Positions 10,606-21,509 of a stretch of DNA of 64,000 nt are shown here, piece after piece. The DNA lies in contig NW_020167531.1 in the NCBI RefSeq assembly GCF_001641265.1, forward strand, positions 434,001-498,000, written 5' to 3'. Origin of the DNA: Pseudogymnoascus destructans. Lineage: Eukaryota; Ascomycota; Leotiomycetes; Thelebolales; Thelebolaceae. A program made the position numbers and the translations under genes. Position 1 is the stretch's first letter; each line of letters opens with the position of its first letter. The notes beneath the pieces are model-generated. The model was given only the letters and a program-made list of their open reading frames with translations, was not told the origin of the DNA and made no database searches.

Positions 10606-12790
10606 TCACGACTCGCTCACACTAACACTCAAATCCTTCTTCTCCGGCGGCGTCTCAGACCCACTACTATTCTCATCCTCCACCATCATAGCCCCATGCG
10701 CATGATGCTTACTCGGGTGCTGCTTCCCCGTCGCATCCAGATACAGCGCCTTAAATGTATGCGCCATACTATGCCTCCCCTCCCAGAGCGGATATATCCC
10801 AACACAGAATAGCGAGCAGAAGATCCAGATGATCCCCACGACCACCCAACCAGTGAAGAACGGCTTGCTGAAGACGTACGAGGAGCCGTACATTGGGAAG
10901 GGGAAGAGGACGAGGAAGCCTAGCGTCATCGCGATGGTGGCTACCTTCGCGATCTTGGACGCGCGGAGAAGCACCCGCTGTTCTTCGGCCAGCTGCTCCG
11001 CAGTGATGACAGCTTCTCCAGGGACAAGTTCAAGATCGACTCCAGACGCCTCCGCGATCTCGTGATCGTCGCTCCGCTGGATCTCCCCCATGGACACCCA
11101 ATCATAGTTATCTGCGCCAAGCCCAAAAGTGAGGACTGGGATGAAGATGGCGGGGGAGAGGAGGGCGACCACGTTCCCGGCTAGCATGGGGTAGTTGGAG
11201 CCGAGAGTCTCGACGGTGAGTTCGCCGAACATCTTTTGGCAGGTGACGAGCCAGGCGATCAGTGCGCAGACTAGGCCGAGAGGAGGGGAGAGCATAGCGG
11301 CCCATTTGTTCTGTTTGCTCCAGAGTAGAGTGAGGGTGGCGGGGAGGACGGCGGCGGAGATGATCACTCCCATCACGAGGTAGAGGAAGCCCATTGATAT
11401 ACCGGCGTAGTAAAGACCTGTCGAGAACGCAGCCATGACGAGGCCGAAGCAGGCAACCATGACGTGGGACATGTAGATTAGGCTGCGGCTGGATGCACCA
11501 GGCTTGATATAGGTCTGATAGATGTCGTAAGTGAAAATAGTCGAGACCGCGATTAGCTCGGCAGAGGTTGCGGAGGTAACGGCCATGAAAATGAGAAGCA
11601 GGGCACACACTGCTCCGCCACTGCCCAAGAGAGCCACAGAGGCATATGGGAGCACGAGACCGGCGGAGACATCAGCTGCCGACATGCGCTCGGGAAAAGT
11701 TGGGAAGACGGAATGGTTCTCGAGTGCAAGTGCCGAGAGACCCATTGTCGTAGCGCAAAGCCATGGGATCGCAAACCATGACAGCCCGCCCATAATATAT
11801 CCGGGCAAGGCGGAGACCGGGGAAGCTGCAATGCCTCGGTTGTAGTACACGTTGTCCAAAAACACAGTTCCAAAGTTTCCGATGATGTTGATGACGAAGA
11901 AGATGGCACCTTCTTTGGACCTCATGGTGAGGTAGCTGCCTCCTGCGTTCCCCTCGACTGGGTGACGTTCTGTGGCGGCAACAAGGGCGTCAAAAACTGC
12001 GCCTGGAGAGCCGATGATGTGGTTGGTAGCATAGGCAGTAAATGCAAAAATTAGAATGATGATTAGAAGCATCACGGTATGAACATAGTCTGTCAAGAAT
12101 GTGGCTTTCATGCCGCCGAACATGGTGTAGACAATGACTCCTAACGGGAGCAGGAAGCATGCTGCCGGGGTCGAAATACCGGTTAAGGCTGTGAATGCTG
12201 AAGATCCGCCGGTCAAGAGCATGGCTGTGACCAAGATGTTTGTGAAGAGGCCGAAGGTAACGAAGACCAAATGCGTGGTCATGCCGTAGCGTGCCTTGAT
12301 AACTTCGAGGAAAGTCTGTTCGGGATACTCAGTACGCTGATATGAAGGAGAACAACAAAGTACTCACATGAGCATTGGGGGAACGGCGCTTCAACTCAAT
12401 GGCGAGAGTAGCAAATAAAATGATCTGCACTGTTGCGCCAGCGGCATACCAGAATGGCCCAGAGACCCCGTACTTGTATGCCATACTGGAGCTCTGGAGT
12501 AATGTCGCGGCCCAGGTCCAACTCGATACAACCGCAGAGGCTACCAATCCCGATTTTACTGTTCTTCCGGCGGTGCTGAACATTTCGGAAGTTTGAACTT
12601 CATGGTTGTAGCGCTTGAGGATCCAGGTTACAAGCACCATCCCAAGGGCGAATAGGGAACCGAGACCTAGAAACCGCTGGTATTAGAGTGTGAAGTAGAC
12701 AGAAAGACATAATAAAGCCTTACCAAGGATAATCCCATAGCCCCATGCTTGACCCAAAGGGTGGGGGATGGTTATGTGGTTTGCGTCCAT
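10606..12790 (-). CDS. DUR3: Urea/polyamine active transporter (sodium:solute symporter family)
   Basis: Three exons (12724-12790, 12368-12666, 10606-12315) join in frame to 691 aa, the usual Dur3 length. Introns have GTAAGG, GTGAGT and TAG/CAG ends. The start MDANHITIPHPLGQAWGYGIILG leads into the first membrane segment. The exon 2/3 junction rebuilds the family signature AHTFLEVIKARYG. Many hydrophobic segments follow, typical of the 13-15 TM symporter fold, with VIVYTMFGGMKATF, DNVYYNRGIAASP and AVTSATSAELIAVSTIFTYDIYQTY. The C-terminus is hydrophilic and acidic. It should act at the plasma membrane in high-affinity urea uptake. The upstream DNA has a dense set of GATA sites, fitting control by nitrogen. 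Confidence 0.93.
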
Positions 12791-12978
12791 CTCGAGCTTC
12801 ACGTGAGAATCTGAAGACGGCGAGATGTGATATCTTCAAGGGTGACGACAAAGAGAAAATAAAAAAAGCCTTGTACACCAGCTGGGCTGAGACACTGATA
12901 TATGAACGAAAAACCTACATGGTATCAAAATGCAACTGTCCAATGAAACCTGCGTCAGTCATAGCTATTGAAGCTATG

Positions 12979-13507
12979 AGATAAGATCTGGTGAACCCCA
13001 GAAAGAAAGAAGATAGTCAAGCCTAACCCATGGCCTACCCACGAGTCAATGGGGCCGGCATCGGCCACGATATGGGCAAAGATGGCATGGTAGATAGGTG
13101 AATCTGCCATCTGCCCTTCTGAGATATGGGGTAAGGTGCAACATGAAAGTTGAAAGGGGGTACTGAGCAGCATATATCGGGTGGGACCGTATAACTATAG
13201 CGGCCAACTCCGGGATAAGCCAAAGACGCCGTAATGATATTTGTGACAACTGGCATTGGTAGGATTATCTTATGTTGATGACACGTGAAAACCGAGGTGG
13301 CTGGAATGGAGGCGTTGATAAATGATAAGGAGTCAGTCCATCAGGAGATAGTTGAGTTTTTCTGCTCGGGGAGGTGCTGCTTACGTGTGCACGGCGGCCG
13401 TGGGGCGGTCGTGGTGCAATGATAAGAGACACCCCCTGGACCCCCACATCTAAGTTAGCCCATGGTTGAGATAAGGGTCGGGAGCTAGAAAACATGAGCT
13501 CTTATCA
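12979..13507. promoter_or_regulatory. Cluster of HGATAR sites upstream of DUR3
   Basis: The consensus of fungal nitrogen GATA factors (AreA/NIT2 type) is HGATAR. It occurs on either strand at 12979-12984, 13011-13016, 13092-13097, 13265-13270, 13316-13321, 13323-13328, 13346-13351, 13420-13425, 13469-13474 and 13502-13507, about 190-720 bp upstream of the Dur3 ATG (12790). Seven fall within 243 bp. Paired or clustered sites are the known binding preference of this factor class. Use by AreA here is inferred. Confidence 0.6.
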
Positions 13508-13997
13508 ACGAAGCCATTGCCGGCCGCCATGTGGAGAGATGGCAAGGTTGCCGATTCTTAATTGGAGCTCTGGGGTCGGAGGAGCACGGGAGATTGTTAT
13601 GTAGCAATCAATGGAGCTGCAGGATGCGGTACATATACCGGTTTCCCCCCCATATAAGCCATGCGGATGGAGACCATGAGGATAGTGATGGAGCCCCCCC
13701 AAGGAATAAGACATTCAGATATTATTATAGTACACGGCGTGGCACACACCGGCGGAAGAAACTGCCAAGGTACGGCGCGTGTACCCAACTCAAAATCATG
13801 AGCCTGGAAACGACGACAACATTGGTATTGTCTTGTCCCCTCGCAAAAAACCAATGGCCTTCCCAGCCCTATGGAATCCCAACCCAAAACGCCTTACTTG
13901 AATTGACCCTCCTCCCCCACAAATGCATATCTTGGCCAATCTTGTACTATGAAAAGATTGGCCAGGAAATGCCTTGTCTCGGTCACCAAGTGCCCGT
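13508..13997. other. Intergenic, no gene recognised
   Basis: Remainder of the 1.2-kb stretch between the DUR3 5' side and the 3' end of the zinc-ribbon gene. ORFs here (for example 13531-14040 +) show no domain and overlap the real exon at 13998-14154. Confidence 0.5.
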
Positions 13998-14598
13998 CTA
14001 TCCGTACGTCATGTTTGCCTTGGCACCGGGCTGTTGTTGACCTTGTGGTGGACCCCATCCAGGCTGTTGTTGATTATACCCCGGTCCAGGTTGGCCTTGA
14101 GGCTGCATCTCATTTCCCGCACCTCTGTGTTGTTGTTGGACGTCTTGCCGGTTCCTGTAGTGGCCACACAGGTCAGCTATTATTCCCACACACCCAATTC
14201 CGCAACAGATTCGGAAAGGTACTCTAGGGGTTGCGCAAAGCCGCAGATCCGACAGACAACGTCCTTGTAGGCGTGTGTAGAGAGCGGAAGAATGGGCACG
14301 AAGCAGAATGTGAACCAGTTCCACCGCTTCATCACTGTCGCTGAGTGGTTTCCCTGTTGTAGTCGCACTGGTCAGTGACGCTCCGTATTGTATAATGCGA
14401 TCGCCCTTCCAGAGTATCTAGGTCCTGGGTTCAAGGGACTCAGGTTTAAACTTACACAGTTGTGGCATTGGCAGGTGACGCCCTCGTAACCTTTCAACTC
14501 TGAGGAGAACTCATGTTCGCCACATGTGAAGACGATACCTGGAGAGTGTTAGCATTCTCCCTCAGGTCTTTCTGCCCTGCATAGGTCTGCTTACACAT
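13998..14598 (-). CDS. Small zinc-ribbon protein with Gln/Gly-rich tail
   Basis: Four exons (14595-14598, 14456-14538, 14223-14353, 13998-14154) close in frame to 124 aa. The first coding exon is only four bases (ATG T), followed by a GTAAGC donor. The protein reads MCIVFTCGEHEFSS, then a C-x-C-x2-C pair (TCQCHNC), MKRWNWFTFCFVPILPL and a second pair CRICGF, followed by PLENRQDVQQQ and a Gln/Gly/Pro tail. This two-knuckle arrangement around a hydrophobic Trp/Phe stretch is the zinc-ribbon_15 type found in small fungal proteins. Its function is unknown, and the hydrophobic hairpin suggests membrane association. Single-exon readings of the locus miss the first half. Confidence 0.85.
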
Positions 14599-15541
14599 TG
14601 TGAGGTTTCAGTAATTGTAATTATATCGTATTCAGAATTCCCGACAGCGCAGAGAGATGTTGTGGTTCCAGAAGCTCCTTAATTGGCATTCTTGAGACAT
14701 TCTTTAGTTTCACCTTGATCTTGATGTGCTGCGCCAGACATGCACACGTCAACGAGTACACACGTGATGTCACAGCCTAATGTGGCGCCTATTAGCGTCA
14801 TTTTACCCGCAGCCGAGGCAAAGCGGGGCACGCGGCCGCAGAGTCACAAAATATATTTTACACAGAGCTTGCGAAGCTCTCTTCTTCTCTTTTCTTTCCT
14901 CTTCAGCGTCGTCCCCCTCAACGTTGCGTTTCTATGCTACAAACAGATACCTGCGCAAGCTCCGTGTCAAGAAGATCTTCGGATCAAATTCTATTTGCAT
15001 ATGAGAAATTCGGAGTAATCTTCAAAACACCTCACTCCCTTCTTCGGAAGGTGCATAGGTCTGCCGGTAACGGCCTGGCGTGTTTCACGTCTGCAATTGG
15101 CATCAGAAAAGCAGGGCGGGCCCGCGTCTTGTATATCTTGAGAGAGAGAAGAGGGCGCGTGGTTCGTTCCTATGGGAGGGCTATTGCGAAGATCGTGTAT
15201 GTCAGATGAACCGCCGTGTCCCTGCCTGATGCCTGACCCGACAGGGGAGGGGAGATGGCGGGGTTCGGTGGCTATAGAGGCATGACACTTAAGTACAATA
15301 CGCAACGTGCTGGCTCTATGGCGACTTGTTGCTGTAGAGCTGGTACAATTCGATTCTGATTACTCTGTTGGGGACGACGCTCCACTTTTTTTCCAGGTAC
15401 GTGGGATTTGTATTCACTGAGGTATGGGATACTACTAATATTTATTGTGATTTTAAACTTAGTATGACCCCGCGATCGAGATGGCAGTATCAATATTGAA
15501 GTCACGCGCCCTATCAACACGCCTCAGAATTGAAGATCTTC
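14599..15541. other. Intergenic, no gene recognised
   Basis: Upstream side of the zinc-ribbon gene and downstream side of the coiled-coil gene. Small overlapping ORFs on both strands have no family features. The duplicated 3' tail of the next gene begins at about 15542. Confidence 0.5.
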
Positions 15542-15827
15542 CGCTGGTCCATATTCAACATCATTACTACCGAAACCATCTCCTTGCTCGTCATATTCAT
15601 GAGATTTCTGGGGATGGACGAGCGATTTCAGCTGGCCTAGTTCCTTCACCAGCTCGGAGCACTATTGCCAGGAGCGGTATCTGCCACTGGTCCATATTCA
15701 ACATCATTACTACCGATACGATCTTCTTGCTCGTCAAATCCTTCAGGTTTCTGGGGATCAACAAGGGCCTTCAGCTGTCCTAGTTCCTTCACCAGCTCAG
15801 AGCAATATTGCCTCGAGCGGTATATCT
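15542..15827. repeat. 143-bp tandem duplication at a gene 3' end
   Basis: TGGTCCATATTCAAC at 15545 recurs at 15688, and TTCCTTCACCAGCTC at 15641 recurs at 15784, both offset by exactly 143 bp. Copies diverge by scattered substitutions (for example CGAAACCATCTCC against CGATACGATCTTC). The higher-coordinate copy lies in the coding end of the coiled-coil gene; the lower copy lies past its stop. Confidence 0.85.
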
Positions 15828-16629
15828 TCCCCAAAAGACACCGAATACCTTCGCCAGAAGTCTCGATCTTGTCCTGAAGGAGTTTTGCCGAGTCGACGCT
15901 TGTTTCATCCTTTCTCGATTTTGGGATTGGAATCGTGGCAGTCGCCGCCTTTTGCAAACACATGTCCAGTTTCGTCGCCTGGATTCGAAACTTCTGATAC
16001 GGCTTCCGCAATTGGTCCTCCCACTCGTTGACCTCCTCTTCACTCTTGATGGAGTCTCGGCGAGAAGATGGGACTCCGATTCGGCGAGACCACAGCTCCC
16101 TCAGAATACCATCGCCCGCGTACTTCTTGATGGACGTGACCTCATTATCAAACTCCTGCTGGAAATTTTGATAGAATTGTTCAGCTTGCTCCAGTTGCTG
16201 AAACAACTTGGCGCATGCACTGTCAAAGTTGGCAGCATCGTCCTCGTGCGTTTTCTCTCGCTCAACATAATCACGTCTTGGCCGGGGGCGATGTTCATGG
16301 GGTGGACCAGTCGGCGGCTGAGGATCGTAAAACTCGTCCCATTCGTAGTACGGATACCCCGGGGGAGGTGGGTACTCGGAGGGGTTGGGAAATCTTGGAT
16401 ATCCCACGTTCATGGACGTTCGTCTATTGTCGTGTGGTCGTCTCGGCTCTCCGATGGTTAGACCGGAGAAGAAACTCCTTCCTCCATCTCCTCCCCTCGT
16501 AGCCGTCACCGAACGGCGGTCGGGAGCGATGGAACCTCTCCACATCATGGGAGGCAGGAAGGTATGCCGGCTCATGTGGCTTCTCCTTCGTTGGGGGGGA
16601 CTCTGGGGGATCCAGCGAGAGGAAGACAT
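15646..16629 (-). CDS. Conserved-type coiled-coil protein of unknown function
   Basis: Single exon, 327 aa from ATG 16629 (MSSSRWIPQSPP); an in-frame upstream codon at 16677 would add 16 residues. The first ~130 residues are Pro/Arg-rich and disordered (FPNPSEYPPPPGYPYYEWDEFYDPQ appears in part). Residues ~130-290 are charged and helical (FQQLEQAEQFYQNFQQEFDN, EEEVNEWEDQLRKPYQKF), likely coiled coil. No enzymatic motif is seen. The stop codon lies at the junction of a 143-bp tandem duplication, so the last few residues (about NSAPSW) come from the duplicated copy's edge and the ancestral C-terminus may have been different. I do not recognise the family. Confidence 0.65.
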   Translation of the reverse strand: MSSSRWIPQSPPQRRRSHMSRHTFLPPMMWRGSIAPDRRSVTATRGGDGGRSFFSGLTIGEPRRPHDNRRTSMNVGYPRFPNPSEYPPPPGYPYYEWDEFYDPQPPTGPPHEHRPRPRRDYVEREKTHEDDAANFDSACAKLFQQLEQAEQFYQNFQQEFDNEVTSIKKYAGDGILRELWSRRIGVPSSRRDSIKSEEEVNEWEDQLRKPYQKFRIQATKLDMCLQKAATATIPIPKSRKDETSVDSAKLLQDKIETSGEGIRCLLGKIYRSRQYCSELVKELGQLKALVDPQKPEGFDEQEDRIGSNDVEYGPVADTAPGNSAPSW

Positions 16630-17218
16630 CGTTGTGGTGTGCCAAACTTGTTGGCGTGTTTCTATATGGCGCTGCATTTATACATGTATTCCTGCAAGCA
16701 GATATACGGTGAGTTTGCTATGCAAGCACCCTGATTCTAGAGCAAGCCACCCGTGCCAATGCTTTCGGAATCTTTTCAAATTTTCGTTGATATTCTTTTC
16801 CTTTATCTACAAACCTGCTCTATATTATTCCCCCGAAATCTATTAAAAATAGTATATATCCAATCCTCTACACCGTTTATATCACATAGAACAAGACAGT
16901 AATATAAATAAAGAAAATAAAAAATCAGCTCACAAACCTCGATTCAACCATTTACCTGTATCAACCCGTGCCAACCCACCCAAATCCCCACAATCCCGTG
17001 ATATAAACCAATATAATTGCAAGCCGTCGTGCATTTGTTTCTCCATACCATATTACACATCTCGTGCATCGGGCCGCAAAGCTTACACGTCACGCCTGCC
17101 AACACCATCATAGGGTTTCACACCCGTTACTAAGCAATTACCCCTCTACTCCAAACTCGTATCCCCTCTACATCTAGTCCTCTAACTAACTCTATTTATC
17201 AAATCTCACAACATAGCT
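16630..17218. other. Divergent intergenic region
   Basis: Lies between the coiled-coil gene (-) and the CinA-like gene (+). AT-rich between 16790 and 16950. No ORF or RNA gene recognised. Confidence 0.5.
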
Positions 17219-18365
17219 ATGTTCGGCTTAAACCCCTCTTTTCCCCCTCGGTCCCTCGTACCTCTCGTTGAAGAGGTCGCCGAGCTCCTCCGAGGACGCA
17301 ATGAAACTGTTTCTGTGGCCGAGACGGTGAGTATATGATTTATACTACGGTATATCCTCCCATCGGGCCGCTCATGTGATCTATTTCCCTCCCGGAGTCC
17401 CTTTCATAGGTTACGCAGCCACCTGTGCTTCTTGACGGTCACATGGTCCCCCTCTTTTCCCTTCCGTCTATATCATTCATTGTAGCGAGTTTCAGGGCGA
17501 GCAAGTTTAGTAAGCAAGGATACTGATACGTTACGCAGGCTGCCGGAGGGATAATCTCGGCTGCATTGTTGAGCACACCGGGTGCAAGCAGATTTTACAA
17601 GGGCGGGTTGACGGTATGTGGGCTCCTTGCTGCGGGTGGTTTCCGAGGGAGGAATGGGGATGGATGGAGGAGGAGGAGAAGGAGGGATGGGGGAGATGCG
17701 TGAGACGTAGAATGAAAGCTGATATCGGAGAAGTTGTATACCCTCCCTTCACGGGTGCAGTTTGGTAAGTTATTGAACCTGTCTTCTCTAATCCCACGCT
17801 ATCCCCATTTGCTGCATCCCCGAACACCTCCCAAGTCCATCAAGATCCCAGAGATATCCCATCTATGCATCGTATCCACCAAGCCCAACCATGCTAACGC
17901 CCCCTAGCCGGATGGACAGAAGAGGACACCAAATCCTACATCGGCCCAACCCTCGGCGTCGTCTCCAAAATGGCAGAGAACGTCCGTCCGAAACTCGACA
18001 GCACATACACCATATGCGAGTCCGGCACCGCCGGTCCCACTGGGGGAACAACTAAGAACCGAACCCCGTAAGTTGCCTGTCTCTCCGCCGTATCTATTAT
18101 GAAGTCAGAGAATACCAGTTGGATCGGCGCAGCCTAGATTGGAAGTAAAAGAAACTAATAAGCAAACAGAGGCTACGTAGCCCTCGCCGTCTCAACCCCC
18201 GAAGGCACATTCACGCGGGAAGTAGACACAGGGTCGGCGGACCGGGCAGAGAATATGGTTAATTTTGCGGTTGAGGCGCTGAAGTTGCTGATTGATGTTA
18301 TTAAAGGGGAGTGGGATGTGAAGTCTTCGGGGAGGGAGGGGCAGGCTGTGAATTGGAATTTGTAG
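17219..18365 (+). CDS. CinA C-terminal domain (nicotinamide-nucleotide amidase-like) protein
   Basis: Five exons (17219-17326, 17539-17613, 17734-17764, 17908-18067, 18170-18365) sum to 189 aa with a closed frame. The product is a stand-alone CinA C-terminal domain: VSVAETAAGGIISAALLSTPG, SRFYKGGLTLYTLPSR, GWTEEDTKSYIG, ESGTAGPTGG and GYVALAVSTPEG. In bacteria this domain deamidates nicotinamide mononucleotide. Here the bacterial ESCTGG nucleophile motif reads AETAAGG, so the catalytic serine is not conserved and activity is doubtful, as in many fungal homologues. The exon 3 acceptor is a tandem GAG-AAG pair three bases apart. Exon 3 is only 31 bases. Confidence 0.85.
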
Positions 18366-18700
18366 GAAAGATCGTAGCTTGATATAGTACGTTAAATAAA
18401 GGGGCTTCATATAAAGGGGGTGAGAGAGGATACAGGGAATGGAATTTGTGATCTATGGAATGAATAATCCCCAACAACAGTGTGCTAAACGCCTAATCCC
18501 CAATACTCCTATTCCACGCTCCAGTCTCGACGAGCACAACAACACAACTCACCACACGCTCCTCACAAACTCGCATTAGCTAATCATACACGCCGCTTAT
18601 GCCGCCCCCTGCCGCCTAAGCCGCCCCGCATAAAAAGAACAAAGAAAACTGCCTCCTAACCTTATATACCCCCTCTCACCGAGAACCCTTTAATTCCACA
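18366..18700. other. Intergenic
   Basis: 3' flank of the CinA-like gene and 5' flank of the tRNA. No gene seen. Confidence 0.5.
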
Positions 18701-18844
18701 GGCCCGATGGTCTAGCGGTTAAGACTTCCGTCCCTCAGTTGATCAACCAATCTTGGATACCTTCAGGCTCACACCTTGGATATCTCGAGTCTGCGGTTGA
18801 TTGAGGAACGATGGAGAACTCCAGTTCGAATCTGGATCGGGCCA
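18701..18844 (+). tRNA. tRNA-Glu (anticodon CTC) with a ~72-nt intron
   Basis: The 5' exon 18701-18737 and 3' exon 18810-18844 fold into a cloverleaf. Acceptor stem GGCCCGA pairs with TCGGGCC, D stem is GTCT/AGAC, anticodon stem is TCCGT/ATGGA (one G-U), and T arm is TCCAG-TTCGAAT-CTGGA with the invariant TTCGA. The intron sits after position 37. The anticodon-loop segment CCTCA pairs with TGAGG in the intron (18802-18806), the expected anticodon-intron helix, and GTTGATCAACC/GGTTGAT adds a longer intron hairpin. A run of six T (18846-18851) is the Pol III terminator. Position 33 is C instead of the near-universal T, which is odd, so a functional variant or a pseudogene are both possible. Confidence 0.7.
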
Positions 18845-18845
18845 C

Positions 18846-18880
18846 TTTTTTGATGATTTTTTGATGATTTTTTGGACCAC
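18846..18880 (+). terminator. RNA polymerase III terminator
   Basis: Three T6 runs spaced by GATGA directly follow the tRNA 3' end. Confidence 0.7.
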
Positions 18881-19012
18881 GAGGGAGTGAAGAGCCACGG
18901 GCAGGAGGGGGGTTAGGGGCGATGTGATGATGGTTTGGCGACGGGGCTTGGGCGTTCAAATGTCGGTTGAGGGGCTTTTTTTGGACGACCACAAGCCCGG
19001 CGGGGTAGCCGC

Positions 19013-20995
19013 TCACAACTCATTATACGTCGTCTGGATATAAGGCATCCCGCACAACTGCTGCATATCATCCTCCGTCAACTTCTCTCTTATCCTCGTC
19101 AAATTGTTATTACCACCTCCATACGCCCCAACCCTAGCGAGACCACAAACACCAGGCATATTGGTATTTCGTCCACTCTGCAACATCCCAAAGCGTAACA
19201 CAACTTCCGAGACAGTGACGACGATACTGACGGCGATCAGCCAGATGATGATCCATGTGATATTGCTCATCTTGGTATCGGAGATGGAGTCAGTGAGGAT
19301 CTCAGCAAGCTCGAGGAAGACTCGACAGCGCTCGTTGAGGACCTTGATGCGGGGTGTGATCTCGAGGTACTCGCGGACGGCGAAGTAGAGGGGGTGCAGT
19401 GTGGGCTCGGAGTCCCAGAAGAAATTGGGGACGTCGAGAATGTTGGATGCTGTGTGGGTATCAGTAGCTATTCGACAACTGATAGGGGCCAGAGAGCAAC
19501 AGGGAAATACTTACAGAGATTCACATCAACACGGCTCTTGAACAATCGCCCAAGGATCTTGACAACTTCAGGACGAGACATCCCCAGTTCTCCAGTCAGT
19601 GCCAGGCGCTTCGGGACATGCTGAGCATCAAGCATAGTCTGCGACATCTTCTCCTCGAAAAAGCTCAACTTCGTGCTCTGCGCAATCGCATGGCTCATCG
19701 CCAGTTTAATCATATGATCTCCACTCCTCAGCGTGATCATATCATTAAACACTCTCGGCCTGTCCACAAACGAGCTATACTCGAAATGCAGCTCCTCCGT
19801 CTCAAAGTCCGCCTCATCCTGCGGCCGCCATATAATCGACTGCCCCGTCTCCATCTCGGTGAAGGTGAAGTCGGCGAGGGTGTCCTTCTCCTGGCTCTCG
19901 GTGAAATTCCAGAAGACTACTACGCCGTAGGAGAAGACGAACATCTCGGCGAAGGTGGTGGCGTCAGGGGCGAGGCGGTTTGGGCTGTCGCCCCTCTTTC
20001 CCTGCGCCGCGACTCTCTCCTCTTCTCTGCCACGCCTCTCCTTATCCTCTCGTCTTATCCTATCATCGTCGCTCTCGCCTGCCGGGCTCTCCTCTCCGCC
20101 ACGAACACCATACACATCCGTGTCCTCAAAATACCCCTCATGGTACACCCTCGCCTCACTCCTCTCAATCTCCTCATCAAGCACCGCCTTCCCACCCGGA
20201 TGCTTCAGGATCGGACTACTCCTTAACCGATACCCCTCATTCCCCGGCAAAAGCGGCAGATGATAAACCGTATACAGGCAATCATCATACAACTTCGTCT
20301 TCGCCCCATGCTGCCCCTTCACAAACGCCGCCGTCGCCGCCATCTTAAACCCCTGCGCCGTACAATACGCCGTACACCTCGCCACCTTCTCCGTCCGCTT
20401 CGCCTTCGGCAGCCGCTCCGCATAGCTCTTCCCCCTCAGCGCACCCTTCCTCCTCAGCTCATCAAGCTCCTCGTTCCGCAGCGGCCGTCCCTCGTCCTCG
20501 CTCTCCTCCACATACCCAAGCCGGAACGTCCCATTCGCCACCCCTTCCTCGATTTCTCGACCCTCCTCCAGTTCCGGGATGAGGACGAGCTTCTCGCTAA
20601 CCTTCGTCGTGCGCCCGGGGATGTTAACCTGCGATGTCCGCGTCCCGGGGGAGACATTCGCAGCCAACATGCTACGCTCCACGCCCGGACGCGCCGTCTG
20701 AGTATTAGGCGGCAAGCGCGCCTGTCCGGATGGGATTTCGGAGGAGTTCTGGAGGACGTTGTCGACGGATATATAACGCGTAGGCATTCGGACGCGGGCG
20801 GTGCTCGCAGCGCCCGAAGGACGCGCCTGTTGACGTGCAGCTGGGAGGCGCTCGCGGGAGTCGGTGACCTGGTTCTGAATTAGTCTTGTGCTTATATACT
20901 GGGCGGCAGAAGATGTATGCGAGGTCGTGAATGCATGGAGGGACTGAAACACATACCAGGACCGAAGGCCCACGTTTTCCTGGAGGAGTCGACAT
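19013..20995 (-). CDS. DUF155 / RMND1-Rmd1-Sif3 family protein
   Basis: Exons 20957-20995, 19515-20874 and 19013-19449 join to 611 aa. The start MSTPPGKRGPSVL is chosen because splicing (GTATGT...TTCAG) links it in frame to the main exon; a longer unspliced ORF from 21018 reads through the intron. A disordered N-terminal ~190 residues precede the DUF155 core: RCTAYCTAQGFKMAATAAF, DCLYTVYHLPLLP, ATTFAEMFVFSYGVVVFWNFT, and HAIAQSTKLSFFEEKM. The C-terminus has SSNILDVPNFFWDSEP and a membrane segment (ITWIIIWLIAVSIVVTVSEVV). Family members are mitochondrial or endomembrane proteins (human RMND1 supports mitochondrial translation; yeast Rmd1/Rmd8 are linked to sporulation). An acidic insertion interrupts the core near residue 330. 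Confidence 0.88.
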
Positions 20996-21509
20996 GGCTG
21001 TGGTATCCTTTGTGCCAATTCAACTACTCAGCAAGCTTATCTAATAAAAAGGCACATGGCACAACAGCCCAAGTCGCAGTATCTGAGATCACAAAAAACC
21101 TGTCGCTGTCGTCGTATTGAATCGTAGTCTCATTATCTAACTTTCTCGGTCGGCCCCAGCAAAAGACCAAGAAAGACGTCATGGTCCATACCAAAATCGC
21201 TGGCGTCGTAGCCTCGTCTTTCCGCCTCGCCTAACCTAACCTATTGCCCCGTCAAAAATATTATATTTCTACAATATGCACTCGGCGCCAGCCTTCCCAT
21301 CTTAACTCCAGCCAGACTTTCGACTCGCCACCAAGTGACCTGCGAAGCGCGGCCTGTCTACGTTGAAGAGTCGTCGCTGTCGCTATTTCACATACCGACC
21401 TTACCACAACCACACCGGCAATCGTTCGTCCCACGCCACACACTCATACACACACTCATACGCCCACCACCCACCTACCTCACCTCACGCCTACCAGGCC
21501 ACTCCAACA
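20996..21509. other. Divergent intergenic region
   Basis: Shared upstream region of the DUF155 gene (-) and RPC34 (+). An ORF opens at 21363 in frame with RPC34, but its extra 49 residues (His/Tyr/Pro-rich) look like translated 5' leader. Confidence 0.5.

Noticed and set aside
19618..20883. Three plus-strand ORFs (100-207 aa) opposite the DUF155 gene
   Set aside because: Antisense shadows with Arg/His/Pro composition and no domain.
21363..21509. N-terminal extension of RPC34 by 49 residues
   Set aside because: His/Tyr/Ser/Pro-rich leader not expected in the family; the ATG at 21510 fits Rpc34 length.
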